From Fusobacteriaceae bacterium (lineage in GTDB: Bacteria; Fusobacteriota; Fusobacteriia; Fusobacteriales; Fusobacteriaceae), in assembly GCA_900764925.1 (NCBI GenBank), contig CAAFPW010000116.1, positions 1 to 24,950 of the forward strand: a stretch of DNA of 24,950 bases. The letters are read 5' to 3'. Positions 8,600 through 15,322 of the stretch are shown piece after piece; positions within the stretch are counted from its first letter, which is position 1; the number at the start of each line of letters is the position of its first letter. A program made the translations under genes and the position numbers. The notes under the pieces are model-generated. The model did not search any database, was not told the origin of the DNA, and saw only the letters and a program-made list of their open reading frames with translations.

Positions 8600-8629
8600 T
8601 TATAATACGACACGCATGTCGTATTATAA
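8600..8629. repeat. Palindrome, parS-like site copy 1
   Basis: Thirteen-base perfect arms TTATAATACGACA and TGTCGTATTATAA flank a CGCA centre. The core ACGACACGCATGTCGT (8607-8622) matches the perfect palindrome between parA and its partner gene (13153-13168) at 15 of 16 positions, and the match extends to an AA-N-core-ATTA context on both sides. The site lies between the RM promoter and the maa terminator. As one of two such sites bracketing rep, the origin and parA, it is a candidate centromere or regulator-binding site. Confidence 0.7.
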
Positions 8630-8665
8630 AAAAAGTGTTATAAGATAATTTTTATCTCATAACAC
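8628..8665 (-). terminator. Intrinsic terminator of the rep-maa transcript
   Basis: GTGTTATAAGATAA (8635-8648) and TTATCTCATAACAC (8652-8665) pair over 14 positions with one mismatch and a three-base loop. On the minus strand the stem is followed by seven T (8628-8634). It lies ten bases after the acetyltransferase stop, so it ends minus-strand transcription before the RM operon. Confidence 0.85.
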
Positions 8666-8674
8666 TCTCTTCTA

Positions 8675-9277
8675 CTACTCAATATCAATTTTCAAATCTT
8701 TATAATAGTATTCCATATCTCTCTCATTGATCTCTCTCAATACTCTACATGGATTTCCTACTGCTACCACATTTTCAGGAATATCCTTTGTTACAACACT
8801 CCCAGCTCCTATAACACTATTTTTCCCTATTTTTACCCCTGGAAGAATTATACTTCCAGCCCCTATCCATACATTATCTCCGATTTCTACTGGAAGATTA
8901 TATTGAGCCTGTTTCTTTCTTATTACTGGATTTACTGGATGAGTTCCTGTATCTATTATTACATTTGGTCCAATTAAAACGTTATTTCCTATATGTATAT
9001 CTGTATCATCAACCAAAGTCAGATTAAAATTTATATATACATCATTCCCTAAATATGTATTTTTACCCCAATTAGCTCTTATAGGTGGTTCTATATAGCA
9101 TCTCTCTCCAACTTTTCCCAATAATTTTTTTAAAATCTCTTGTCTTTTCTCCTGTTGGCTTGGTCTAGTTTCATTGTAATCATACATATACTCCATATGA
9201 GCAAGTTGCTCTTTTAATAAGTTTTCATCAGTACAATAATATAATTTCCCTGTTTTCATTCTCTCTTTTAATGTCAT
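8675..9277 (-). CDS. maa: Maltose/galactoside-type O-acetyltransferase
   Basis: This cytoplasmic enzyme transfers acetyl from acetyl-CoA to a sugar or galactoside hydroxyl. The 200-residue protein has the Maa/LacA plan: an N-terminal helical cap (MKTGKLYYCTDENL, with the conserved Y13-Y14), then a left-handed beta-helix of hexapeptide repeats (about 60-190) including IGNNVLIGPNV, WIGAGSIILPGVKIG and VIGAGSVVTKDIP. The catalytic histidine is H113 in DTGTHPV. GGAGAG precedes the start. It begins 18 bases after rep ends on the same strand and shares its terminator, so it probably travels as a passenger of the rep transcript. Maltose and galactoside substrates cannot be told apart by inspection. 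Confidence 0.88.
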   Translation of the reverse strand: MTLKERMKTGKLYYCTDENLLKEQLAHMEYMYDYNETRPSQQEKRQEILKKLLGKVGERCYIEPPIRANWGKNTYLGNDVYINFNLTLVDDTDIHIGNNVLIGPNVIIDTGTHPVNPVIRKKQAQYNLPVEIGDNVWIGAGSIILPGVKIGKNSVIGAGSVVTKDIPENVVAVGNPCRVLREINERDMEYYYKDLKIDIE

Positions 9278-9295
9278 CTTCTCTCCGTCCCCATA

Positions 9296-11278
9296 TTAAC
9301 TATTTAATACATTTAGATAGTATTTTTCCAATATTGTATCATAACTTTTTCTACTTTTCTCTTTCATCTCTAGCAAAAATTTTATATCAGTGTTGGTTTC
9401 TTTTACTAGTAATTCTATTGCTTTTTCTTCAAGTTCTAACTTCTCGTACTCCTCTAGTTCATCCATATATTTTTTCAAATTTTCTTTTGTAAATTTTTTT
9501 CTCTTTATTTGAGAATTTAAAACTTTTAGCAAAAATTCTACTATCGTTTCATCGTAAAACTCTTTACTACTCTCTTTTAATTGAAGTAAAATCTCTATTG
9601 GAACAGATTTCTCCTTTGAACACTCTTTTAAGAAAGTTTTTTCTAATTTTTCCTGTTCTTTTCTGTCAAGGGAATAGTAATATTCTAAAGCAGAATCTCT
9701 ATTATAGTTTTCCTCTTTTATCTCCTTTATATCTCTATCTACAATGATAGCATCCTCTATCTCCTCTTTAATTATTGGAGAGTTTATCTGTGTTTTTACC
9801 TTTTTCTCCCTTTGAGTTTTCTTTTTTATTATCTCTCTTATATTTTTATTATTCTCTGCATAAGCTGACCCTATCTTGCTTCTTGTTTTACTCTTGCTTG
9901 CTAATTTCTTATTTTTTAATATTCCATTGATATAGGCTACTAAAGTTATCTCTATATCACTTTTCAAATTATTATATAGATCATCTAAAATCTCTATTAC
10001 AAAACTTCTTCCTACTTCATTTAATAACTTGTTTATCTTGTTCTCTACACGTTTATCCCAAGCCCTTGAAATATATATATTATGCTTTATATGTTCAACT
10101 TTTTTTACAAGTTCCTCATCATCTTTATAGTTTAGTTTTTCCTCTTCATCCTTTACTACCTTTAGAACCTCAATTACCTTAGAGTTATTAGTTCTCATTG
10201 TAAAAAGAACACTCCTATATCTTTTTGGTGGAATCAATTCATAGGTACACTCTAAATTAGATATCTCATTTAACTCTATAATAGCTGGATCTAAAACATT
10301 TTTCTTTAAAGTACTTGAATTAGCTATTGTTCTATCAGTCAATCCTAAGCAATCTTTTAACTGCTCCTTAGTCAATTCCAATGATCCCTTATTCACATGA
10401 TCTTTCAAGATACTATAAATTCTATATGTATATTTCCCTGCCATCTTTTGAACCTCTAGCTCATTTAAGGGAGCATATATCTCTGGAAGAAGATTCAATG
10501 AAAGGATAGCTATTGGGATTTGGTAGTTAAATATAGTTCCCTTTCCTTTGTGTGAGATAAAAGTTATACCTGTTATATATGGGGCATCAATCTCAACTTC
10601 AATCTTTTTAAGATTGATAAAGTTAAATAAAAGTCTAGTTTCTTGAGCTTCTAAAAGATATTTTTTCAAATTTGTCATATTAGTTATACCAACTTGATTT
10701 CCTAAGGTAGTCAAATCTAAATTTTCAGGAAGAGCAAATTTTAAAATTGTACTCTGCCTTGCATAGGTTTTAACATCTTTTATAATTGACAATATCTCCT
10801 CTTCATTTAATTTTAATGAAGTACTTTGCTCTTTGTAAGTTAAGAGTTTTGAACTTGAAAGATTTGGCTTAATAGCTAGAACTTGTATATCACAATATTC
10901 CCTTTGTTTAGCAGAAAGTTTTTTATAGGTATTTTCTGTTAAATCATTAAATTCATGTATCTTTCTATAAAGAGTATCTAGCTCATACTTATTGACTTCT
11001 ATCCCATTGGGAGCAAAATTTTGTACTGAAAACTCTTTTTTGTAGATTTGATCTATTATATCTTTTCCAAATTTATCACTAGGAAATATGTTTTTTAATT
11101 CTTTTTCTAACAATGAGTAAAAATATTGATACATCTCATTTTGTTTAGATTTCAATAGATGAAAAATTATCTTTTCACATTGTAGGTTAAAATATTTTCC
11201 TTTAGTTACTTTGAAAGTAGTTAAAGCTGTATGTTGTTTTAATATATTTTCATAAGATTGTTTTTCTTTATTCTTCAT
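9296..11278 (-). CDS. rep: Rep_3 (RepB)-family replication initiator, long form
   Basis: This plasmid-type initiator would bind the iterons just upstream and open the origin. The 660-residue protein carries winged-helix signatures of the Rep_3 family in the middle: FNYQIPIAILSLNLLPEIYAPLNELEV (about 250-276, split by family consensus), then KYTYRIYSILKDHVN (282-296), LTKEQLKDCLGL (302-313) and LKKNVLDPAIIELNEISNL (324-342). It is about twice the usual family length. The N-terminal 150 residues are unrecognised; the C-terminal part (380-660) is lysine/glutamate-rich and ends in two related 41-residue segments (549-589 and 620-660) that both close with VLNS. The gene reads away from the iterons with AAGGGG before the ATG. 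The initiator role is well supported by iteron context; the extra domains are of unknown function. Confidence 0.85.
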   Translation of the reverse strand: MKNKEKQSYENILKQHTALTTFKVTKGKYFNLQCEKIIFHLLKSKQNEMYQYFYSLLEKELKNIFPSDKFGKDIIDQIYKKEFSVQNFAPNGIEVNKYELDTLYRKIHEFNDLTENTYKKLSAKQREYCDIQVLAIKPNLSSSKLLTYKEQSTSLKLNEEEILSIIKDVKTYARQSTILKFALPENLDLTTLGNQVGITNMTNLKKYLLEAQETRLLFNFINLKKIEVEIDAPYITGITFISHKGKGTIFNYQIPIAILSLNLLPEIYAPLNELEVQKMAGKYTYRIYSILKDHVNKGSLELTKEQLKDCLGLTDRTIANSSTLKKNVLDPAIIELNEISNLECTYELIPPKRYRSVLFTMRTNNSKVIEVLKVVKDEEEKLNYKDDEELVKKVEHIKHNIYISRAWDKRVENKINKLLNEVGRSFVIEILDDLYNNLKSDIEITLVAYINGILKNKKLASKSKTRSKIGSAYAENNKNIREIIKKKTQREKKVKTQINSPIIKEEIEDAIIVDRDIKEIKEENYNRDSALEYYYSLDRKEQEKLEKTFLKECSKEKSVPIEILLQLKESSKEFYDETIVEFLLKVLNSQIKRKKFTKENLKKYMDELEEYEKLELEEKAIELLVKETNTDIKFLLEMKEKSRKSYDTILEKYYLNVLNS

Positions 11279-11295
11279 AATATATTCCCCTTAAT

Positions 11296-11324
11296 AATTA
11301 ACAACATAGAAGCTGTTGTTAATT
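11296..11324. promoter_or_regulatory. Inverted repeat in the rep leader
   Basis: Perfect 11-base arms AATTAACAACA and TGTTGTTAATT are separated by seven bases, 17 bases before the rep start codon. It may be an operator for autoregulation of rep or a hairpin in the rep mRNA leader. No T-run follows in the rep direction, so it does not look like a terminator. Confidence 0.6.
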
Positions 11325-11398
11325 TATAGTTTTTAGTTTATATGTTTATAGTTTAACCCTATTTTAATCCTTATAAATAAAGGGCTAGAAAAAACTAT

Positions 11399-11703
11399 TT
11401 GACACTTATTTAAACACCTTTGACAAAAATTTAAAGAAGTTTGACATTTACTTAAAAACTTTTAACACTTACTTAAACACTTTTGACAAAAATTTAAATT
11501 AGTCTGACAATTTTTTAAATTGACATTTATTTTAACACCACTTTTTTATAATTTAGTAAATTTAATGGTTTTTAAAGTTTTGACATCTATTTAAACACTG
11601 GTTTATTAAGAATTGAAAAATATTTAACACTTATTTAAACACATCTTTTTAAATTGACATCTACTTTAACACTACTTCTTTTATTTAACACTTTTTTTAA
11701 CAC
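11399..11703 (+). repeat. Iteron array of the replication origin
   Basis: About eleven copies of a 19-base unit with consensus TTRACAYYTAYTTWAACAC start at 11399, 11420, 11441, 11462, 11483, 11504, 11520, 11580, 11624, 11654 and 11685. The first six are spaced exactly 21 bases, two helical turns. Units 2, 5 and 6 are degenerate after TTGACA or CTGACA (a TTGACAAAAATTTAAA type). The later units are spaced 16-60 bases. All are in the same orientation, upstream of the Rep_3-type gene and on its far side from parA. This is the classic layout of an iteron-controlled origin. The flanking DNA to 11760 is extremely AT-rich and could be the melting region. No good DnaA box was seen. Confidence 0.9.
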
Positions 11704-11769
11704 AGGTTTTATTTTTTAAAAGAGTATTCTATTTAAAACCCAATAAAATTAATACTTTAAAAGAAAGTA

Positions 11770-11891
11770 TTAGATTCAGTGTCAAATAACTAACTAATTA
11801 TATCATAAAGTTAGGAAAATTCATAGAGAAAAAAAGGAAAAAGAGTTAGATCTGGTGTCAATAGATAAGAAAGAGTTAGATTTAGTGTTAA
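11770..11891 (-). repeat. Three inverted TTRACAC repeats between the iterons and parA
   Basis: The unit TTAGATYYRGTGTYAA occurs at 11770-11785, 11846-11861 and 11876-11891; the last two sit exactly 30 bases apart inside a longer repeated AAGAGTTAGAT context. Read on the minus strand each begins TTRACAC, the same head as the iterons, but ends in ATCTAA rather than AAACAC. They form a second repeat class in opposite orientation to the iterons, next to the parA promoter, and may be operators for Rep or for the ParA N-terminal domains. Confidence 0.75.
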
Positions 11892-11923
11892 TAAGTACTA
11901 TTAATTAATATTTAAATTTAACC

Positions 11924-11952
11924 TTGACACTAGGTTATTAAAGAAGTATAAT
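11924..11952 (+). promoter_or_regulatory. Consensus promoter of parA
   Basis: A perfect TTGACA (11924-11929), a 17-base spacer and a perfect TATAAT (11947-11952) lie 40 bases before the parA start. The -35 box is part of a TTGACACTAGG sequence that resembles the head of the iterons and of the inverted repeats, so any protein binding those repeats would also block this promoter. Confidence 0.85.
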
Positions 11953-11991
11953 ATTATTGAAAATAATATAGTTAAGAGATGAGGATGAAAG

Positions 11992-13149
11992 ATGGCAAAA
12001 ATATCTTTGGCATATAAAAAGGATGGACGTTTAAATGGAGCAAGTCTTAGTTTAACCAAAAAGATTATACAAGCTTTAGGAGTAAATGAAAAAGATAATA
12101 ATATAGTATTTGAATATAGAGATAAAAAAATCTTTTTAATTAAGGGAAGAACAGAACTAGAAGAGGAGAGAAAAAACTCCTTAGGAGAGTTTCTATTTTT
12201 AAAGAAAAACCATACTATAAAGTTTACTAAGATAAAAAATAGTTATATAACAAAGGTTTCTATTCCAATCTCGATATTAGGAGATTTTGGAATAACTGAA
12301 AAGGACAAAGAGGTAAGCATTGAAATAGAAAAAGATAAAATTTGCATAAAAAAAGAGGTAAAGATAATGGGAGACAAAAATTTTCAAAGTGGGAAGATAA
12401 TAACTGTAAAGGTAAATAAGGGAGGAGTAGGAAAAACTTTTATTACAACTCAATTAGCTGCAGCTTTAGCAGCAAAGGGATTTAAGACTTTAATTCTTAC
12501 TTCAGACTCTCAAAACAATGTTTCATCATATCTGACTCCAAGAGTAAGAGGAGAAAAACCAAAATTGGAGTTTAAATCAGGATTAAAAAGTTGGGTAAGT
12601 AAAGGAGAGGGAGATATATTCAAATTGAGAGAAAATCTTTACTTTATCCCTTTGGAAAACAATATTTTTGGAGCACAATTTGTTGTTAAGTTACCAATAT
12701 TTTTAGAAAAGATGAAAGAAGAGTATGATTATATCTTTATAGATAGTATTCCTACAATAAAGATAGATACTACTTTTGTGGAAAATTCAGATAAGGTTAT
12801 AATTCCATGTTTTGCCGATGAGGTTACAGTTGAAGGAGTTATCAATGTAATATATGAAGCTGGGGCAGAGAAGGTTTTAGCTATTATAGTCAACAAATAT
12901 GAGGATAAAAAGATACAGAAACTATATTTAGAAAAGATTGAAGAGGCTATCAAAAATACTGATATAGTATATCCAATACCTATCAAAAACTCTTCTGATG
13001 TACAAACTTTATTGTATAACGGGAAAACAGTTTGGGAGAGTAAGTCTAAATCTATGGAGAATATAAAGAGTAGTTTTAATGAGGTAATAGATAAACTTAT
13101 TCTAATGAAACTAGGAATAGAAGAGGAAAGTGATGAATTTGATTTCTAA
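11992..13149 (+). CDS. parA: ParA-family partition ATPase with two N-terminal AbrB-like domains
   Basis: This is a segregation ATPase of the Walker-type ParA/MinD group. The 385-residue protein has a deviant Walker A KGGVGKT at 143-149, the A-prime aspartate D172 in LILTSDSQNN, and Walker B DYIFIDSIPT ending at about 254, followed by the PCFADEVTVEG region. The first 125 residues are unusual. Residues 16-52 (SLSLTKKIIQALGVNEKD, then a beta hairpin IFLIK) and 86-122 (TKVSIPISILGDFGITEKD, then ICIKK) each read like an AbrB/SpoVT swapped-hairpin DNA-binding unit. Such N-terminal domains would take the place of the HTH seen in type Ia ParA proteins and allow autoregulation. It is first in an operon from a consensus promoter; the stop is four bases from a palindrome and 50 from the next gene. 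The ATPase call is firm; the AbrB assignment is by pattern only. Confidence 0.9.
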   Translation: MAKISLAYKKDGRLNGASLSLTKKIIQALGVNEKDNNIVFEYRDKKIFLIKGRTELEEERKNSLGEFLFLKKNHTIKFTKIKNSYITKVSIPISILGDFGITEKDKEVSIEIEKDKICIKKEVKIMGDKNFQSGKIITVKVNKGGVGKTFITTQLAAALAAKGFKTLILTSDSQNNVSSYLTPRVRGEKPKLEFKSGLKSWVSKGEGDIFKLRENLYFIPLENNIFGAQFVVKLPIFLEKMKEEYDYIFIDSIPTIKIDTTFVENSDKVIIPCFADEVTVEGVINVIYEAGAEKVLAIIVNKYEDKKIQKLYLEKIEEAIKNTDIVYPIPIKNSSDVQTLLYNGKTVWESKSKSMENIKSSFNEVIDKLILMKLGIEEESDEFDF

Positions 13150-13152
13150 AAC

Positions 13153-13168
13153 ACGACACGCGTGTCGT
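13153..13168. repeat. Perfect 16-bp palindrome, parS-like site copy 2
   Basis: ACGACACGCGTGTCGT is a perfect palindrome in the 49-base gap between parA and its partner gene. It is strikingly GC-rich for this DNA and nearly identical to the site at 8607-8622. Position inside a par operon and the second copy on the far side of rep make it a candidate centromere (parS). A half-site AACACGACA recurs at 13867-13875. Confidence 0.75.
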
Positions 13169-13198
13169 ATTAAAAATAAGAGTGGTGAAGGAGAGTAA

Positions 13199-13834
13199 AT
13201 GAACGAATTATCAGCAGCTTTACAAGCGAGACAAAAGGATACAAAAAAAGAGATTATAAAGAGAGAACATTTAGATTTTTCACAAGAAGCCTTCAACGAA
13301 AATGAATTAGAGATAAATGAGTTTTTAAAATTAAAAGCTTATGAATTGATAACAATCAACTCAAAGGCAACTTTAACTTTGGGGAAGATTTTCACAGAGA
13401 TATTTGAGAAACTTGGAAATAATAGAGTAGGAACTTATGAAAAATTTATAAAAGAGTTGGGATATAATGTAAGAACTGTACAGAGATATAGAATGAGATT
13501 TGAACTATATAGTAAGGTTCAAAATGAAAATTCTAAATCTTTGATAGCCCTACTTCCTGTAAAATATTTGGAAAAATTGATGGGAGAGAGGGAAAGAGTT
13601 TTACCTCTTTTAGAATCTGGCATAACTAAAGAGGAATTAATTAAAAGTTTAGATACTGATAAACCTTTGATTGAAGATAGAAATGAGGAGATTACAATAA
13701 GTCCTGAGATATTTAAAAATCTTCTGTTGGATCTATCTTTAAAGGCAGAAGCTAAAGAGAAAAAATTGACAGATAGAGAAAAATTAAAGTTAAAAAAACT
13801 TTTAGAACAGATAGAGAGTATTTTAAATAAATAA
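13199..13834 (+). CDS. ParA partner, DUF3102-like putative centromere-binding protein
   Basis: This is the second gene of the par operon, 211 residues, with AAGGAG upstream. It is not a canonical ParB: no ParB nuclease-like box is visible. Residues about 45-105 (AYELITINSKATLTLGKIFTEI, then VGTYEKFIKELGYNVRTVQRY; quoted in parts) resemble the DUF3102 plasmid/phage family, where a helical domain ends in a helix-turn-helix-like RTVQRYM segment. The N-terminus begins MNELSAALQARQKDTKK, a basic helix that could stimulate the ATPase, as the N-termini of other ParB proteins do. The C-terminus (from about 165) is charged and coiled-coil-like, suggesting dimerisation. The role as DNA-binding adaptor is inferred from position after parA and beside the palindrome. 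Confidence 0.7.
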   Translation: MNELSAALQARQKDTKKEIIKREHLDFSQEAFNENELEINEFLKLKAYELITINSKATLTLGKIFTEIFEKLGNNRVGTYEKFIKELGYNVRTVQRYRMRFELYSKVQNENSKSLIALLPVKYLEKLMGERERVLPLLESGITKEELIKSLDTDKPLIEDRNEEITISPEIFKNLLLDLSLKAEAKEKKLTDREKLKLKKLLEQIESILNK

Positions 13835-13843
13835 AATAGATAT

Positions 13844-13873
13844 AAAAAAATCGTGTTGCTGGCAACAACACGA
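13844..13873 (-). terminator. Minus-strand-oriented intrinsic terminator after the par operon
   Basis: TCGTGTTG (13851-13858) and CAACACGA (13866-13873) form a perfect stem with a seven-base loop. On the minus strand it is followed by seven T (13844-13850); on the plus strand no T-run follows. No minus-strand gene leading into it was recognised. The right arm also contains the AACACGACA half-site of the par palindrome. Confidence 0.6.
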
Positions 13874-13878
13874 CAAAC

Positions 13879-13921
13879 AAAAGAATGATATTCTTCTACA
13901 AAACTATTATATCATTCTTTT
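13879..13921 (+). terminator. Terminator-like inverted repeat after the par operon
   Basis: Perfect 13-base arms AAAAGAATGATAT (13879-13891) and ATATCATTCTTTT (13909-13921) have the A-rich and T-rich ends of a bidirectional intrinsic terminator. It would end the parA operon before the 44-codon gene. Confidence 0.6.
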
Positions 13922-13946
13922 AAAAAAAATACAAGGGAGTGGTATT

Positions 13947-14081
13947 ATGAGATTATCAGAGTTTAAAATTTTTACTAAAAATTTGGCAATATTTATGAAG
14001 TTGGGAAAAAATAATCTTGAGTCAGAAAAAATTTTATTAGAGATGAAAGCTGAAGATTTGCAAAAACTATTACAAAGATAG
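13947..14081 (+). CDS. Small 44-residue protein of unknown function
   Basis: This short ORF has a good AAGGGAG ribosome site ten bases upstream and follows the par operon terminators. The product begins MRLSEFKIFTKNLAIF and ends LKAEDLQKLLQR-like, basic and probably two amphipathic helices. I do not recognise a family. It could be a small regulator such as a copy-control or antitoxin-like protein. A minus-strand terminator at 13844-13873 points to possible antisense transcription across it. Support rests on the ribosome site and helical composition only. Confidence 0.45.
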   Translation: MRLSEFKIFTKNLAIFMKLGKNNLESEKILLEMKAEDLQKLLQR

Positions 14082-14138
14082 GATAAATACCTTAGCTTGA
14101 CTTTTTTTCCTATGTTAAATTTCAATGCCATCGGAGGG

Positions 14139-14208
14139 TAAATAACTATTTTAAGTTATGAGCTGGATAAGATGACGGGTGAAATTCCCGTTTCTTATCC
14201 AGCTTTTT
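14139..14208 (+). ncRNA. Candidate structured small RNA or leader with terminator
   Basis: A weak hairpin ATAACT-ATTTTA-AGTTAT (about 14142-14159) is followed by a strong one. In the strong hairpin, AGCTGGATAAGA (14161-14172) pairs perfectly with TCTTATCCAGCT (14193-14204), with an inner ACGGG/CCCGT stem (14175-14179 and 14187-14191). A T-run at 14204-14208 follows. The strong hairpin is far longer and more GC-rich than an ordinary terminator here and lies just ahead of a small hydrophobic ORF. It may be the terminator of the 44-codon gene, the end of a short independent RNA, or an attenuating leader of the 33-codon gene. Confidence 0.5.
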
Positions 14209-14234
14209 ATATATAGAGGAGGTTATAATTAAAA

Positions 14235-14336
14235 ATGAAAGAATCAAAATTACTTCTTGGTTTGGGAACTCCAATATTAACGGTGGTACAGATTATACTC
14301 TGTATAATTGCTTATAGAGTATATACAAAGAGATAA
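14235..14336 (+). CDS. Small 33-residue hydrophobic membrane peptide
   Basis: This short ORF is preceded by AGGAGG with a rather long 12-base spacing. The peptide has a charged start (MKESK), one hydrophobic segment (about residues 6-26, LLLGLGTPILTVVQIILCII) and a basic end (YRVYTKR), the plan of type I toxin-like or regulatory membrane peptides. The structured element just upstream and the location next to a plasmid partition operon fit a stabilisation role, but this is inference. No named family is recognised, and no antisense promoter was located with confidence. Confidence 0.45.
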   Translation: MKESKLLLGLGTPILTVVQIILCIIAYRVYTKR

Positions 14337-14349
14337 CTATTCAAAAAGT

Positions 14350-14379
14350 TTGACATAGTATAAATTGTATAAGTATAAT
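14350..14379 (+). promoter_or_regulatory. Promoter of the acetamidase gene
   Basis: TTGACA (14350-14355), an 18-base spacer and TATAAT (14374-14379) lie 37 bases before the start codon. Both boxes are perfect consensus. It separates this gene from the small ORFs upstream. Confidence 0.8.
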
Positions 14380-14415
14380 AGAAAATAATAAATTAATAAA
14401 AATAAGGAGAAGAGA

Positions 14416-15321
14416 ATGCAGGTTTTATCAAAAGAAAAAATAGTTTTTGATTTTAATAAAAATAATAAATTTAATTATTCTGTTGAAGATGGGGAAATTT
14501 TTTATGTGGAGATGGAAGATTGTTATAATGGACAGATAAAGAGTGAAAATATAAAAAGAAGAGATATAGATATGTCAATTGTAGATTGTTCTGTTGGACC
14601 AATTGAGGTAAAAAATAGTAAGAGTGGAGATATTTTAGAGATAGAGATTATTGATATTGAACTAGCTGAACAGGGAGTTATGACAACAGCACCTAATTTA
14701 GGAATACTTGGTCATAAAATATCAGAGATGGATACTAAAGTTATCAAAATAGAGAATGGATTTGCCAATTTTTCATCGGAGATAAAAATTCCAATTACTC
14801 CAATGATAGGTGTAATCGGAGTATTTCCTCCAGAAGAAGGAGTACATTGTGCAATCCCTGGAAGTCATGGGGCAAATATGGATACTAAAATTATAAAAAA
14901 GGGAACAAAAGTATATCTACCAGTATTTGTTGATGGAGCAGGGATAGCCATAGGGGATTTACATGCTTGTATGGGGGATGGAGAACTTAGTGGGACAGGA
15001 TTAGAGATAGCTGGAAAAGTATGTTTAAAAGTAAAAGTTATAAAGAACTTTTACTTGGACATGAAAAATCCAATGTTGGAAACAAAAGAGTCAATATATA
15101 CAGTAGCTAGTGCTGAAAACTTTGAAGAAGCTATAAAGGAAGCTTCTGATGCTATGACAACCCTATTAATGGAAAGATTAAATCTAAATTTTCCTGATGC
15201 ATATAGATTGTTAAGTGCCACTTGTGATATTCAAATTAGTCAAGTTGTAAATAAATCAATTACTGTTAGAGTAAGAGCTCCTAAATTACACTTAGGAATA
15301 CAAACTTTAGTAAAAGATTAA
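14416..15321 (+). CDS. Acetamidase/formamidase family amidohydrolase
   Basis: Members of this family (FmdA/AmdA) hydrolyse short amides such as formamide or acetamide to the acid and ammonia in the cytoplasm. The 301-residue protein shows the family signature in order: SVGPIEV (about 60), PEEGVHCAIPGSHGANMDTK (about 141-160) with the histidine and glycine-rich turn, and GAGIAIGDLHACMGDGE (about 176-192), which holds metal or catalytic residues. A strong AGGAG site precedes the ATG. It is monocistronic from its own promoter and ends two bases before a convergent small gene. The natural amide is unknown; ammonia supply is a plausible role. Confidence 0.88.
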   Translation: MQVLSKEKIVFDFNKNNKFNYSVEDGEIFYVEMEDCYNGQIKSENIKRRDIDMSIVDCSVGPIEVKNSKSGDILEIEIIDIELAEQGVMTTAPNLGILGHKISEMDTKVIKIENGFANFSSEIKIPITPMIGVIGVFPPEEGVHCAIPGSHGANMDTKIIKKGTKVYLPVFVDGAGIAIGDLHACMGDGELSGTGLEIAGKVCLKVKVIKNFYLDMKNPMLETKESIYTVASAENFEEAIKEASDAMTTLLMERLNLNFPDAYRLLSATCDIQISQVVNKSITVRVRAPKLHLGIQTLVKD

Positions 15322-15322
15322 A

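Noticed and set aside
11399..11703. Short regularly spaced repeats as a CRISPR array
   Set aside because: Units of 19 bases on a 21-base period leave no spacers, the sequence is A/T-rich and not palindromic, and the context is rep/par; these are iterons.
13907..14131. 74-codon open frame on the minus strand
   Set aside because: No ribosome binding site, odd composition, and it lies opposite the better supported 44-codon plus-strand ORF and the terminator.
14175..14191. GGGTGAAATTCCC stem resembling the P3-like motif of FMN riboswitches
   Set aside because: None of the other conserved FMN riboswitch segments are present, and the flanking stem makes a simple terminator-like hairpin. Not followed by riboflavin genes.
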